DNA of 64,000 nt from Arthrobacter sp. CJ23 (GCF_024741795.1 NZ_CP102950.1:1240001-1304000), one strand, 5' to 3'; positions 37,540 to 48,390 are shown, counted from the stretch's first letter. A program made the numbers and translations. Notes: generated from the sequence alone by a model not told the origin.

Positions 37540-38778
37540 GTGAATACCCTCGAAACCCTGCCCGTCACCCTGGACGATGTCCTCAAGGCGCAGGAGCTCC
37601 TCGAGGGCATTATTACCAAGACCCCCATCGAGACCTCCCGTGCCCTCGGCGCCATGGTGGGCGGTGACGTCTTCTTCAAGTGCGAGAACCTCCAGCGCGC
37701 CGGTTCCTTCAAGGTCCGCGGCGCCTATGTGCGCATGGCCCGGCTCTCCCCGGAGGAGAAGAAGCGCGGCGTCGTGGCGGCCTCGGCAGGCAACCACGCC
37801 CAGGGTGTGGCCGTTGCCGCCAAGAGCTTGGGCATCAAGGCCCGTATCTACATGCCCCTCGGCGTTGCCCTGCCCAAGCTGGCCGCAACGCGCAGCCACG
37901 GTGCTGAGGTGGTGTTGCACGGCCACAACGTTGACGAGGCCCTCGCCGAGGCGCAGCGCTACGCCAACGAGACCGGCGCCGTCTTCGTGCACCCCTTCGA
38001 CAACGTGGACGTCGTTGCCGGCCAGGGCACCATCGGCCTGGAAATCCTGGAGCAGATCCCCAACGTGGACACCATCCTGATGGGCGTCGGCGGCGGCGGG
38101 CTGCTCGCCGGCGTCGCCGTCGCCGTCAAGGCCCGGGCGAAGGAACTGGGCCGGGAGATCCGGATCATCGGCGTCCAGGCGGAAAACGCGGCCGCCTACC
38201 CGCCCTCCCTCGCCGCCGACGCACTGGTGCCGCTGAAGAAGGTCTCCACGATGGCCGACGGCATCGCAGTCGGACGCCCGGGCCAGCTGCCCTTCAGCAT
38301 CATCCGCGAACTCGTGGACGATGTGGTCACCGTCAGCGAGGATTCCCTCGCCCGTGCGCTGATCTTCCTGCTGGAACGGGCCAAGATGGTGGTGGAACCG
38401 GCCGGTGCCGTGGGAGTTGCCGCGCTCATGGACGGCAAGATCGAAAACCCGGGCACCACAGCCGTCATCCTCTCCGGCGGCAACATCGACCCCATGCTCA
38501 TGCTCAAGGTGATCCAGCGCGGCCTCTCCGCCGCGGGGCGCTTCATGACCGTGCGCATGATGCTCGATGACCGCCCTGGCTCCCTGGCGACCATCGCCCG
38601 CATCATCGCCGAGAACGATGCCAACGTCACCGGCCTGGACCACACCCGCGTGGGCGGTTCCATCAGCATGGGCGACGTCTCCATTACCGTAAACCTGGAA
38701 ACCAAGGGCCACGAACACAGCGAGCAGGTCCTGGCCGCGCTGCGTGCCGAGGGCTTCCAGCCCATCGTGGTGCACTGA
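37540..38778 (+). CDS. ilvA: Threonine ammonia-lyase (threonine dehydratase)
   Basis: PLP enzyme converting threonine to 2-oxobutanoate, the entry to isoleucine synthesis or threonine catabolism. PLP lysine K58 lies in RAGSFKVRGAY; the phosphate loop (VGGGGLLAG) follows. The C-terminal 75 residues form one ACT-like regulatory domain, the short 412-residue form rather than the 514-residue biosynthetic enzyme of E. coli. GTG follows AAAGGAG. The gene is three bases after the transporter, so likely co-transcribed. Confidence 0.9.
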   Translation: MNTLETLPVTLDDVLKAQELLEGIITKTPIETSRALGAMVGGDVFFKCENLQRAGSFKVRGAYVRMARLSPEEKKRGVVAASAGNHAQGVAVAAKSLGIKARIYMPLGVALPKLAATRSHGAEVVLHGHNVDEALAEAQRYANETGAVFVHPFDNVDVVAGQGTIGLEILEQIPNVDTILMGVGGGGLLAGVAVAVKARAKELGREIRIIGVQAENAAAYPPSLAADALVPLKKVSTMADGIAVGRPGQLPFSIIRELVDDVVTVSEDSLARALIFLLERAKMVVEPAGAVGVAALMDGKIENPGTTAVILSGGNIDPMLMLKVIQRGLSAAGRFMTVRMMLDDRPGSLATIARIIAENDANVTGLDHTRVGGSISMGDVSITVNLETKGHEHSEQVLAALRAEGFQPIVVH

Positions 38779-38791
38779 CAGGGGGAAGGCC

Positions 38792-39406
38792 ATGGTGCTC
38801 GGAACACCCGGAAGCGGGAGCGGAACCGCCAGGGAATCACTAGCGGAACGGGCCAAGGGCGGGCTGCTCTTCATGGGCGGCTTCGTCATCCTGCTGTACG
38901 TGATCGAGCTCGTGAACACCGTCATGCAGCACAGCCTCAACGGCACCTTCGGGCTGCGGCCGCGGAACATCAACGGCGTGCTGGACATCCTCACGTTTCC
39001 GCTGCTCCACGCCAACCTGGGGCACCTGCTCTCCAACACGCTGCCGCTCATCATTTTCGGCTTCCTCGTGTTCCTCGCCGGCGTGCGCATCTTCCTGACC
39101 GCCCTGGCCTTCAGCTGGCTGGGCTCCGGCACCGTGGTGTGGCTGATCGGCGGGGGAGGCGTGACCGTGGGTGCCTCGGGCCTGGTGTTCGGCTTCTTCG
39201 CCTTCCTGCTGGTGCGCGGCTTCTTCAACCGGAGCTGGTGGCAGATCCTGCTGTCCGTTGTGCTCTTCATGGCCTACGGCAGCATCCTGTTCGGTGTGCT
39301 GCCCACCGTCATGGGCTTTGTCTCCTGGCAGGCGCACCTCGGCGGTGCCCTAGGCGGCATCGCCGCTGCGGTCCTGCTCCGGCCCAAGCGCGGGATCGCC
39401 GCCTAA
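38792..39406 (+). CDS. Rhomboid family intramembrane serine protease
   Basis: A six-helix protease that cleaves membrane proteins within the bilayer. The catalytic dyad is S129 (VGASG) and H182 (WQAHLGG). The HANLGHLLSN motif (73-82) with its conserved His and Asn is also present. It has 204 residues. ATG at 38792 follows GGGGGAAGG. It lies 13 bases after ilvA, probably as the third gene of that operon. Substrate unknown. Confidence 0.88.
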   Translation: MVLGTPGSGSGTARESLAERAKGGLLFMGGFVILLYVIELVNTVMQHSLNGTFGLRPRNINGVLDILTFPLLHANLGHLLSNTLPLIIFGFLVFLAGVRIFLTALAFSWLGSGTVVWLIGGGGVTVGASGLVFGFFAFLLVRGFFNRSWWQILLSVVLFMAYGSILFGVLPTVMGFVSWQAHLGGALGGIAAAVLLRPKRGIAA

Positions 39407-39428
39407 TGCAGGGCGCCTCACCCAAGTA

Positions 39429-39478
39429 ACTCGCAGTTGTGGTTGTTATGAGGGCTCAAAACAACCACAACTGCGAGT
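39429..39478. repeat. Long palindrome, copy C (related architecture, different ends)
   Basis: A perfect 19-bp stem, 39429-39447 with 39460-39478, core CGCAGTTGTGGTTGTT. Farther out CCCAA (39421-39425) faces TTGGG (39482-39486). It starts 22 bases after the rhomboid stop. It shares placement and the GCAGTTG core with copy A but lacks the GCGAAC ends. Confidence 0.85.
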
Positions 39479-39501
39479 CAGTTGGGCAAAGCGGCACAAA
39501 A

Positions 39502-39536
39502 ACGCCGGCCCGCCCCGTGAAGGGGAGGGCCGGCGT
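39502..39536 (-). terminator. Intrinsic terminator of greA
   Basis: ACGCCGGCCC/GGGCCGGCGT (39502-39511, 39527-39536). On the minus strand it is followed by a TTTTT run. Confidence 0.85.
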
Positions 39537-39552
39537 CGTGCTTTAAGGCTGC

Positions 39553-40047
39553 TTAGCCGACGTACGGCTTGGCGGAAACGATCTCCACCGGGATGACCTT
39601 GCCGTTGGGGGCGGTGTAGCTGAGCTTGTCGCCCTCCTTGTGGCCCATGATCGCGGCACCGAGGGGGGACTTCTCGCTGAAGACGTCCATATCGGAATTG
39701 CCGGCGATTTCGCGGGAGCCGAGCAGGAAGGTCTCTTCGTCACCGGCGATGCGGGCGACAACCAGCATGCCGGGCTCAACGATTCCGTCGTCAGCCGGGG
39801 CCTCGCCCACCTGGGCATCGCGCAGGAGCGCGGTGAGCTGGCGGATGCGGGCTTCGATCTTGCCCTGCTCTTCCTTGGCTGCGTGGTAGCCGCCGTTTTC
39901 CTTGAGGTCACCCTCCTGGCGCGCGGCTTCGATCTTCTGGACAATTTCCGCCCGGCCTGCACCGGAAAGGTGGTCCAGCTCTGCCTTCAGGCGGTCAAAA
40001 GCTTCCTGGGTAAGCCAAGCTGCAGGCGCGCTGTTGGTGGTAGACAC
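39553..40047 (-). CDS. greA: Transcription elongation factor GreA
   Basis: Rescues backtracked RNA polymerase by stimulating transcript cleavage. The coiled-coil tip carries the acidic D47 and E50 (EGDLKENGGY), which coordinate the catalytic Mg. The C-terminal FKBP-like domain contains SPLGAAIMGHKEGD. GTG at 40047 has AGGAG seven bases upstream and gives 164 residues. The gene begins a block (greA, DUF4307, mca, small membrane protein, DUF255, trhA, uppS) whose order I recall from mycobacteria. Confidence 0.95.
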   Translation of the reverse strand: MSTTNSAPAAWLTQEAFDRLKAELDHLSGAGRAEIVQKIEAARQEGDLKENGGYHAAKEEQGKIEARIRQLTALLRDAQVGEAPADDGIVEPGMLVVARIAGDEETFLLGSREIAGNSDMDVFSEKSPLGAAIMGHKEGDKLSYTAPNGKVIPVEIVSAKPYVG

Positions 40048-40201
40048 GGATTTCTCCTTATGGATCTGACAAGCAAAAGACCCCGCCGAGGTGGCCACTC
40101 GTGGAACTCAGTAACCAACTTAGCGGGGTGAAGGTATTTGATCCAGTGTAGTCAATGCTGTGGATAAACCCAAGCTGGCTGAGAGGTGGCTCACACGAAT
40201 G

Positions 40202-40660
40202 TCATTTGCCGCTGTCCACGATCCAGCAGCTGTCGACGACGCCGGACACGGCCGCGGACTCCGTCCGCAGAACCGTGCGCTGGGCGGTGGTGCTGCCGCC
40301 GTCGGCGCCTGCCTTGGGATCGTTCGGGCCGATCTCCACAACCTTCCAGCCCACCACGGCGAACTTGGAGTCCATCGCCTTGATGGCGCACTTGGCCGTG
40401 GCTCCCGGGTACTTGGTGACCTGGTAATCCACCTCGACCTGCGTCTCGTCCACGGTGCTGTAGCCCACGTCCTTGAAGGTCACCGGTGTCTGCGCGGAGG
40501 ACGTGGCGATCCAGGCCATGAAGGCCATGGCCAGCACGAGGGCGGCGATGACGATGTTGCGTTTGGTCTTGCCGCCCAGGGCGCGCTTTTGGCCGCCGTA
40601 GCGATTGGCTAGGCTGTTAGTTGCCGGCAGCGCGGTGGCCGATGGGTCCTCGGAAGTCAC
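40202..40660 (-). CDS. DUF4307 membrane protein
   Basis: A 152-residue actinobacterial protein of unknown function. It has a basic cytoplasmic N-terminus, one membrane helix (about 35-55) and an extracytoplasmic domain with VEVDYQVTKYPGATAKCAIKA and a second Cys near the C-terminus (DSCWIVD). It lies divergent to mca, a pairing conserved in actinobacteria. Start GTG follows a leaderless -10 box. Confidence 0.8.
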   Translation of the reverse strand: MTSEDPSATALPATNSLANRYGGQKRALGGKTKRNIVIAALVLAMAFMAWIATSSAQTPVTFKDVGYSTVDETQVEVDYQVTKYPGATAKCAIKAMDSKFAVVGWKVVEIGPNDPKAGADGGSTTAQRTVLRTESAAVSGVVDSCWIVDSGK

Positions 40661-40666
40661 CCGTCC

Positions 40667-40672
40667 AGTTTA
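40667..40672 (-). promoter_or_regulatory. Leaderless -10 box of the DUF4307 gene
   Basis: TAAACT on the minus strand ends six bases before GTG at 40660. Confidence 0.55.
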
Positions 40673-40758
40673 GTTCGGATCCCGGCTCCTTCGTTGCACC
40701 GCCCTTGCGCCGCCCCATGAACTGCCCATGAACTGCCCGATGAAAGAGGAGCCGTCCC

Positions 40759-41664
40759 GTGACTGCGTCCACCAGCCCCGCCCAGCAGCTGCGGTTGCTT
40801 GCCGTCCATGCACACCCGGATGACGAGTCCAGCAAGGGCGCCGCAACCATGGCAATGTATGCCGCCGCGGGCGTCGAGGTCATGGTGGCCACCTGCACGG
40901 ACGGCTCGCGCGGGGACATCCAGAACCCCGCCATGGAGGATGCCCCGCATCCCAAGCGCGACATGGCCGGCGCCCGCCGCCTGGAAATGGACAATGCCGC
41001 CGCCGTGCTGGGGATCCGCCAGCAGTGGCTGGGCTTTGTGGATTCGGGCCTGCCCGACGGCGATCCCATGCCGCCGCTGCCGGCCGGCTGCTTCGCGCTG
41101 CAGCCACTGGAGCGGGCCGCGGCGCCGCTGGTGCGCCTGGTGCGGGACTTCAAGCCCCACGTGATCATCAGCTACGACGAAAACGGTGGCTACCCGCACC
41201 CGGACCACATCATGGCCCACAAGGTTGCAGTGGAGGCCTTCCATGCTGCCGGCGATCCGGAACGCTACCCGGGCACCGGCGAAGCCTGGGCGCCCGGCAA
41301 GCTGTACTACGACCGTGCCTTCAGCCCGGAACGCTTCCGGGCCCTGCACTTCGCGCTGGAGGAAGCCGGGCTGCAGTCGCCGTATGCGGAGCGCCTGGCC
41401 GCGTGGCTGGAGGCCGACGCCGAGGGCCACACCCCGCCGGCCACGGGGAACCGGACCACCACGCAGATTGACTGCGGGGACTTCTTCGAAGCCCGCGACG
41501 ACGCCCTCCGCGCGCACCGCACGCAGATCGATCCGCTGGGCTTCTTCTTCGCGGTGTCCCCGGAGATGCAGCGCAAGGCCTGGCCTTGGGAGGACTACAC
41601 GCTGGTCCATTCCAACGTCCCGTCGGAGCTGCCTGAAAACGACCTCTTCGCGGGGATAAGATAG
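40759..41664 (+). CDS. mca: Mycothiol S-conjugate amidase
   Basis: Zinc amidase that cleaves mycothiol S-conjugates to release mercapturic acids for export, a detoxification step specific to actinobacteria. The MshB/Mca signature AHPDDES (18-24), TCTDGSRGD, and the second zinc His in YPHPDHIMAHK near 147 are present. The longer length (301 residues) and the end of the protein fit Mca better than MshB. GTG follows AAAGAGGAG. Confidence 0.9.
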   Translation: MTASTSPAQQLRLLAVHAHPDDESSKGAATMAMYAAAGVEVMVATCTDGSRGDIQNPAMEDAPHPKRDMAGARRLEMDNAAAVLGIRQQWLGFVDSGLPDGDPMPPLPAGCFALQPLERAAAPLVRLVRDFKPHVIISYDENGGYPHPDHIMAHKVAVEAFHAAGDPERYPGTGEAWAPGKLYYDRAFSPERFRALHFALEEAGLQSPYAERLAAWLEADAEGHTPPATGNRTTTQIDCGDFFEARDDALRAHRTQIDPLGFFFAVSPEMQRKAWPWEDYTLVHSNVPSELPENDLFAGIR

Positions 41665-41777
41665 GACTGCCGGCTGCTTCTATCGCTCGTAGAAGTCGCC
41701 GGGCCGCCCAATTGCGGCCCGGCCCCTTGCCGCGGAAGCAAACCGGCAGGAATCAGCTCCCACAGAAGGTTTGAACC

Positions 41778-42062
41778 GTGCACCATTTGCTCCTCACCCT
41801 GGCCACGACCCCGTCGCCTTCCCCGACGCCGTCGCTGCGCCCCGGTCTGTCCGAAGACCAGGTCACGCCGGGTACCTGGGGCTTCCTTCTGACGGCCTTC
41901 ATCGTGGTGCTGACCACGCTGCTGATCGTGGACATGGTCCGCCGGATCCGCCGCGTCCGTTACCGCGGCCAGGTGGAGGAGGCCCGTCTGGCCGCCGAAG
42001 CCGAGGCGGCCGGAAACGCCCCCACAGAAGCCGACGGCGATGCCGCCCCCGGGGCCCGCTGA
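41778..42062 (+). CDS. Small membrane protein between mca and the DUF255 gene
   Basis: 94 residues: a Pro/Ser/Thr-rich N-terminus, one membrane helix (about 34-52, [20 protein letters not shown]), a basic [11 protein letters not shown] stretch, then an acidic Glu/Ala tail. This suggests N-out, C-in topology. A small one-helix protein at the same place is conserved in actinobacteria, but its function is unknown. GTG start, 17 bases after AGAAGG-type sequence; it may be translated weakly. It ends 16 bases before the next start. Confidence 0.7.
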   Translation: MHHLLLTLATTPSPSPTPSLRPGLSEDQVTPGTWGFLLTAFIVVLTTLLIVDMVRRIRRVRYRGQVEEARLAAEAEAAGNAPTEADGDAAPGAR

Positions 42063-42078
42063 CACCGGAGCACACAAC

Positions 42079-44294
<2,216 letters not shown>

Positions 44295-44298
<4 letters not shown>

Positions 44299-44936
44299 CT
44301 CAGCACCGCCATCATGATTGCGATGAAGTGGGCCGCGAAGGCGAGCACCGTGAAGGCATGGAAGAGCTCATGGAAGCCGAAGTTCTGCACGCTGAAGTTG
44401 GGCTTCTTGATGCCGTAGAACACGGCGCCGGCGATGTAGAGGGCCCCGCCAAGGCAGATAAGGACGGCGGCGGCGGCGTTGGCCGCGAAGAACTGGGGGA
44501 GATAGAACAAGGCGCCACAGCCCAGGGCCACATAGATCGGCACATAGAGCCACCGCGGCGCCCCGGTCCAGAGCACCCGGAAGAGTACGCCCAGGATGGC
44601 CCCGGACCAGATCACCCACAACAGGAGTACGGCCTGCGAGCGCTCCAGTAGTGACCAGGCCAGCGGCGTATAGCTGCCCGCAATGACCAGCATGATGTTG
44701 GTATGGTCCAGGCGCTTGAGCAGCATCCTGACCGGCGGGGACCAGTTGCCCCGGTGGTAGACGGCGCTGACGCCAAAGAGCAGCACGCCCGTGACAGCGT
44801 AGACAACGGACGCGACTTTCCGGTCCGTGCTGGGTGCCAGGGCGACCAGGATGATGCCTGCGGCGACAGCCAAGGGGGCGGCCACGGCATGGATCCACCC
44901 GCGCCAGGTGGGCTTGGTGGTGAGGAGCTCGGCCAT
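44295..44936 (-). CDS. Hemolysin III / TrhA family (PAQR-like) membrane protein
   Basis: A seven-helix membrane protein of the PAQR superfamily. Conserved metal-type motifs are seen: [24 protein letters not shown] and [17 protein letters not shown]. The name comes from early cytolysis claims; bacterial members are now linked to membrane lipid homeostasis. It has 213 residues. It is leaderless, with TACTCT six bases before ATG, and a palindromic operator overlaps the promoter. Confidence 0.87.
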
Positions 44937-44942
44937 TGTTAA

Positions 44943-44948
44943 AGAGTA
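44943..44948 (-). promoter_or_regulatory. Leaderless -10 box of the trhA-like gene
   Basis: TACTCT on the minus strand ends six bases before ATG at 44936. Confidence 0.55.
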
Positions 44949-44969
44949 AGCTACGGAACGGTAAGTTAC
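44946..44969. promoter_or_regulatory. Interrupted palindrome overlapping the trhA-like promoter
   Basis: GTAA...TACGGAACGGTA...TTAC: 16 of 24 positions are symmetric. It touches the -10 box and covers the spacer, so it is a plausible TetR-type operator. Confidence 0.45.
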
Positions 44970-45148
44970 CCGTGAGTAGACATTTCTTTGGCTGCCGTCA
45001 GGGGCCTCTGCACCGAGCGCCCGGCTTAGGCAGGTAGCCTAGAACATGCAGCTGCGGCGCCACCGCCGCCGCTGAAAGCAGCCGCAAATGGCTGCTGGCC
45101 GGTCCGCGGCCGGCCCCGCACCGCCGTCGTCAACTCAAAGGGAGTCAG

Positions 45149-45922
45149 GTGAGCATCCGGATGGAACTTCCCGGTTTCCTCTACGGCTTCTACGAACGCA
45201 AGCTGGCCCGCTCGCTCGATCCGCAGCGGATTCCGCGGCATATCGGCGTCATGGTGGACGGCAACCGCCGCTGGGCGAGGCAGTTCAACGCGCCCACCAG
45301 CCAGGGCCACCAGGCCGGCGCCGACAAGATCCACGAATTCCTTGGCTGGTGCCAGGAGCTGGGCGTCAAAGTTGTCACTTTGTACATGCTGTCCACGGAC
45401 AATATGAGCCGCTCCGGCGAGGAACTGGACCTGCTCATGGGGATCATCGCCAACACCATGGACCGCCTGGACGAGGACGAGAACATTTCCGTCCGCGCCA
45501 TGGGTGCCCCGGAGCTCCTGCCCGACTACCTCGCCGAGCGCCTCAACAAGCTCACCGCCCGGACACCCATCCAGGAAAAGATCCACGTGAATGTCGCCGT
45601 CGGGTACGGCGGCCGGCGGGAAATCGTCGACGCCGTCCGGGAACTCCTGCACGAAGCCGCCGCCGAGGGGCGGGGCATGGCCGAGGTGGCCGATGCCCTG
45701 TCCGTGGACGACATCTCGCGCTTCCTGTACACGCGCGGGCAGCCCGATCCCGAACTGGTCATCCGGACCTCGGGTGAGCAGCGGCTTTCGGGCTTCCTGA
45801 TGTGGCAGAGCGCCTACAGCGAGTTCTACTTCTGCGAAGCGCTGTGGCCGGCCTTCCGCAAAGTCGACTTCCTGAGGGCCCTCCGTGACTATGCCGGGCG
45901 CCAGCGGCGCTTCGGGGCGTAG
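45149..45922 (+). CDS. uppS: Isoprenyl (cis-prenyl) diphosphate synthase
   Basis: Adds isoprene units in Z configuration to make lipid carriers for cell-wall synthesis. Catalytic D37 is in HIGVMVDGNRRWAR; the C-terminal RTSGEQRLSGF and SEFYF motifs bind the pyrophosphate. It has 257 residues. In mycobacteria the gene at this synteny position encodes the short-chain Z-farnesyl diphosphate synthase, so the product may be C15 rather than C50; chain length cannot be decided here. GTG follows AAAGGGAG. Confidence 0.9.
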   Translation: MSIRMELPGFLYGFYERKLARSLDPQRIPRHIGVMVDGNRRWARQFNAPTSQGHQAGADKIHEFLGWCQELGVKVVTLYMLSTDNMSRSGEELDLLMGIIANTMDRLDEDENISVRAMGAPELLPDYLAERLNKLTARTPIQEKIHVNVAVGYGGRREIVDAVRELLHEAAAEGRGMAEVADALSVDDISRFLYTRGQPDPELVIRTSGEQRLSGFLMWQSAYSEFYFCEALWPAFRKVDFLRALRDYAGRQRRFGA

Positions 45923-46069
45923 GGCCGGGCGCCCTGTGAAATCCCGTTAACCCGGAATTCACCGCCTCGACACACGACAGGCCGCCGCGCCTACGCGGAA
46001 ATGTAACCGCGCAGGAATACGTTAATCCCATTAGCAGGCAAACTGCCCGCTAATCGGGGAGGCCAGTAG

Positions 46070-46141
46070 ATGGAGCGGATTTTCGCACCGAATACAGGGG
46101 AGGCCACGCCCGGCCTTCAGGCCGAACCGCCTCACCAATGA
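46070..46141 (+). CDS. 23-residue leader peptide upstream of phoH
   Basis: ATG is preceded, at seven bases, by GGGGAGG, one of the best ribosome sites in the window. The ORF encodes MERIFAP followed by a Pro/Gly/Gln/Glu-rich stretch and ends with TGA, 30 bases before the phoH GTG. It has no membrane segment and no run of one amino acid, so classical amino-acid attenuation is not evident. Its last third covers one arm of two competing stems. In mycobacteria phoH2 is preceded by a small antitoxin-like gene (phoAT); this peptide is much shorter, so the link is only positional. Confidence 0.5.
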   Translation: MERIFAPNTGEATPGLQAEPPHQ

Positions 46142-46158
46142 GCCGGGCGACCGCCCGG
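46108..46158 (+). promoter_or_regulatory. Mutually exclusive stems before the phoH start
   Basis: CCGGGC (46143-46148) can pair with GCCCGG upstream (46108-46113) or with GCCCGG downstream (46153-46158, GACC loop). CGGCC-TTCA-GGCCG (46111-46124) competes with the first pairing. The phoH ribosome site GGAG is at 46163-46166. Confidence 0.5.
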
Positions 46159-46171
46159 GGCTGGAGTCGAT

Positions 46172-47566
46172 GTGGCTATTTCTGAGCAACTGCCCGTTGT
46201 CGTTTCAGACGAGGGAAGTTCAGCTACCTCTCACACCAAGCGGGCCTCAAAAGGGGCGCGGACAGCACCGTCCGCTGCGAGCCGCAGCTACGTAATTGAC
46301 ACGTCCGTCTTGCTTTCGGACCCGCATGCGCTGCTGCACTTCGCCGAGCACGAGGTGATTGTGCCGATCGTGGTCATTACCGAACTGGAAGGCAAACGCC
46401 ATGATCCGGAACTGGGGTACTTTGCCCGCAAGGCGCTCCGCCTCCTGGACGACCTGAGGATCGAACACGGCGGCCTCGACCACCCCATACCGCTCGGCGG
46501 CGATGGCGGACACCTGCGCGTCGAGATGAACCACATCTCCACCGAGGTCCTGCCCGCAGGATTCCGCGGCGGCGACAATGACAGCCGCATCCTGGCCGTC
46601 GCCAAGAACCTGGCCAACGAGGGCCACAACGTCACGGTGGTGTCCAAGGACCTGCCGATGCGCGTCAAGGCCTCGGCCATGGGCCTGCACGCAGACGAAT
46701 ACCGCAACGAACTGGTCAAGGACTCGGGCTGGACCGGCATGGCTGAAGTGGAAGCCAACGAGGAGGAAATCACAACCCTCTACGGCCACGAGCCGGTCTT
46801 CATACCGGCGGCCGCCGAACTGCCCGTGAACACCGGCCTGGTGCTGCTGTCCAACCGGGGCTCCGCCCTCGGCCGTGTGGGCGCCGACAAGCAGGTCCGT
46901 CTCGTCAAGGGAGACCGCGACGTCTTCGGACTGCACGGGCGCTCCGCAGAGCAGCGCCTCGCGATCGACCTGCTGATGGACCCGGCCGTGGGCATTGTGT
47001 CCATCGGCGGCCGGGCCGGCACGGGCAAGTCAGCCCTCGCGCTTTGTGCGGGCCTGGAAGCCGTCCTGGAACGCCGCGAACACCGCAAGGTGATCGTGTT
47101 CCGGCCGCTCTACGCAGTGGGCGGCCAGGAGCTCGGCTACCTGCCCGGTTCCGAGGCCGAGAAGATGAACCCCTGGGCGCAGGCCGTCTTCGACACCCTC
47201 GGCGCGCTGGTCAGCCAGGAAGTCGTCGAAGAAGTCATGGACCGGGGCATGCTCGAGGTCATGCCGCTCACGCACATCCGCGGCCGCTCCCTCCACGACG
47301 CCTTCGTGATCGTTGACGAAGCCCAGTCCCTTGAGAAGAACGTCCTGCTGACCGTCATGAGCCGCATCGGGCAGAACTCCAAGATCGTCCTGACCCACGA
47401 CGTCGCCCAGCGCGACAACCTGCGCGTCGGCCGGCACGACGGCGTCGCCGCCGTCGTCGAGACCCTCAAAGGTCACCCGCTGTTCGGCCACATCACCCTG
47501 ACCCGCTCCGAACGCTCCCCGATCGCAGCCCTGGTGACGGAACTGCTGGAGGGGGCCGAGATCTAA
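46172..47566 (+). CDS. phoH: PIN-PhoH protein (PhoH2 type)
   Basis: Two domains: an N-terminal PIN ribonuclease domain (about 38-170; D43 in [12 protein letters not shown], later [12 protein letters not shown] and [12 protein letters not shown]) and a C-terminal PhoH ATPase (Walker [12 protein letters not shown] near 280, Walker [11 protein letters not shown] near 382). Mycobacterial PhoH2 is a sequence-dependent RNA helicase and RNase. It has 464 residues. GTG follows GGAG at 46163. The long leader with a uORF suggests translational control. Confidence 0.92.
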   Translation: MAISEQLPVVVSDEGSSATSHTKRASKGARTAPSAASRSYVIDTSVLLSDPHALLHFAEHEVIVPIVVITELEGKRHDPELGYFARKALRLLDDLRIEHGGLDHPIPLGGDGGHLRVEMNHISTEVLPAGFRGGDNDSRILAVAKNLANEGHNVTVVSKDLPMRVKASAMGLHADEYRNELVKDSGWTGMAEVEANEEEITTLYGHEPVFIPAAAELPVNTGLVLLSNRGSALGRVGADKQVRLVKGDRDVFGLHGRSAEQRLAIDLLMDPAVGIVSIGGRAGTGKSALALCAGLEAVLERREHRKVIVFRPLYAVGGQELGYLPGSEAEKMNPWAQAVFDTLGALVSQEVVEEVMDRGMLEVMPLTHIRGRSLHDAFVIVDEAQSLEKNVLLTVMSRIGQNSKIVLTHDVAQRDNLRVGRHDGVAAVVETLKGHPLFGHITLTRSERSPIAALVTELLEGAEI

Positions 47567-47586
47567 GCCGGCTCTCTGTTCACGAG

Positions 47587-47620
47587 GGGCCGTGGTCCAG
47601 TTCGTCGGACCACGGCCCTT
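47587..47620 (+). terminator. Stem-loop after phoH
   Basis: A perfect 12-bp stem, GGGCCGTGGTCC (47587-47598) with GGACCACGGCCC (47607-47618), then TT. Confidence 0.7.
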
Positions 47621-47684
47621 CTCCGTCGCTTGACAACTATAGAAGGGACGGCGAAGGACCACTACCTGGCGGACCCAGCCACCT

Positions 47685-48332
47685 TCAGGCGATGCCGAGG
47701 AATGTGGCGAACTCTTTGTGGCCTTCTACCTTCAGGGTCCAGTCGGGGCGTTTGAAGGATTCGGGGGTGAGGCGGACGCGTTGGACGTCTTCTGTTTTGG
47801 GGCCCCAGCTGGTGCGGTAGATGCCGTTGAGCTCGTAGCCGAGGGAGCGGGAGACGCCGAGGGACTGTTCGTTCCAGGCGGCGGCTTCGGATTCGGCGAC
47901 GTTCGCATTCAGGTGGTCGAAGGCGTAGCTGACGACGGCGGCGCGCATCTCCTTGCCCAGGCCGCGGCCCTGCCCGGACCGCTTGAGCCAGGAACCGGTG
48001 CTGACGGTCTTGAGTGCCGTGAAATTCTTGGCCTCGACGTCCTGGCAGCCGATGAACTCATCGTTGTGCCAGATGCCCAGGAGGAGCGTCCACGATTCCG
48101 GCGCCATTCCCGCACGGCAGCGCCAGTACCAGCGGGCCATGTTGGGGCCCAGTTCCTCGTCGGGCAGCTCCGTCCAGGGGTTGCTGAAGGGCGAGCGGCC
48201 GGCGTCGTGGATTCCGCTGCGGGCCGCCGCCACCGCTGCCGGGATCTCCTCGTCGCGGATGGTCCGGAGTACCAGGCGGGGCGTGGTCAGCGTGAGTCCA
48301 AACGGGGGCCAGACGGCGGTGAGCGAAGTCAT
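47685..48332 (-). CDS. GNAT family acetyltransferase (RimJ/RimL-like)
   Basis: N-acetyltransferase with the family opening LTTPRLVLRTIRDEEI and acetyl-CoA loop RSGQGRGLGKEMRAAVV, plus the C-terminal NEQSLGVSRSLGYELNG. It has 215 residues, typical of RimJ/RimL-like enzymes that acetylate protein N-termini or small amines; the substrate is not predictable. It is leaderless. Confidence 0.85.
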   Translation of the reverse strand: MTSLTAVWPPFGLTLTTPRLVLRTIRDEEIPAAVAAARSGIHDAGRSPFSNPWTELPDEELGPNMARWYWRCRAGMAPESWTLLLGIWHNDEFIGCQDVEAKNFTALKTVSTGSWLKRSGQGRGLGKEMRAAVVSYAFDHLNANVAESEAAAWNEQSLGVSRSLGYELNGIYRTSWGPKTEDVQRVRLTPESFKRPDWTLKVEGHKEFATFLGIA

Positions 48333-48338
48333 CCCAGA

Positions 48339-48344
48339 AGCCTA
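48339..48344 (-). promoter_or_regulatory. Leaderless -10 box of the GNAT gene
   Basis: TAGGCT on the minus strand ends six bases before ATG at 48332. Confidence 0.55.
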
Positions 48345-48390
48345 GCGGGTTCCACACGCCCTGCACTCCGAACTCGGCGCCGGGCAGCGG

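Larger units (their letters stand above)
45923..46171 (+). other. Structured leader of phoH
   Basis: 249 bases between uppS and phoH. It contains a strong hairpin at 46030-46054 (ATTAGC/GCTAAT with inner GGCA/TGCC), two copies of GGGGAGGCCA (46057 and 46097), a 23-codon ORF (46070-46141) and alternative stems at 46108-46158. I could not match it to a known riboswitch. Confidence 0.6.

Noticed and set aside
45027..45041. DtxR-like box TAGGC-N5-GCCTA upstream of uppS
   Set aside because: Arms are perfect but the spacing is two bases short for DtxR, and uppS is not an expected iron-regulated gene.
45923..46171. ydaO-type c-di-AMP or other known riboswitch before phoH
   Set aside because: GGGGAG and CCGAACC pieces are suggestive, but the ordered conserved segments of those classes are not all there. 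Kept only as an unclassified leader.
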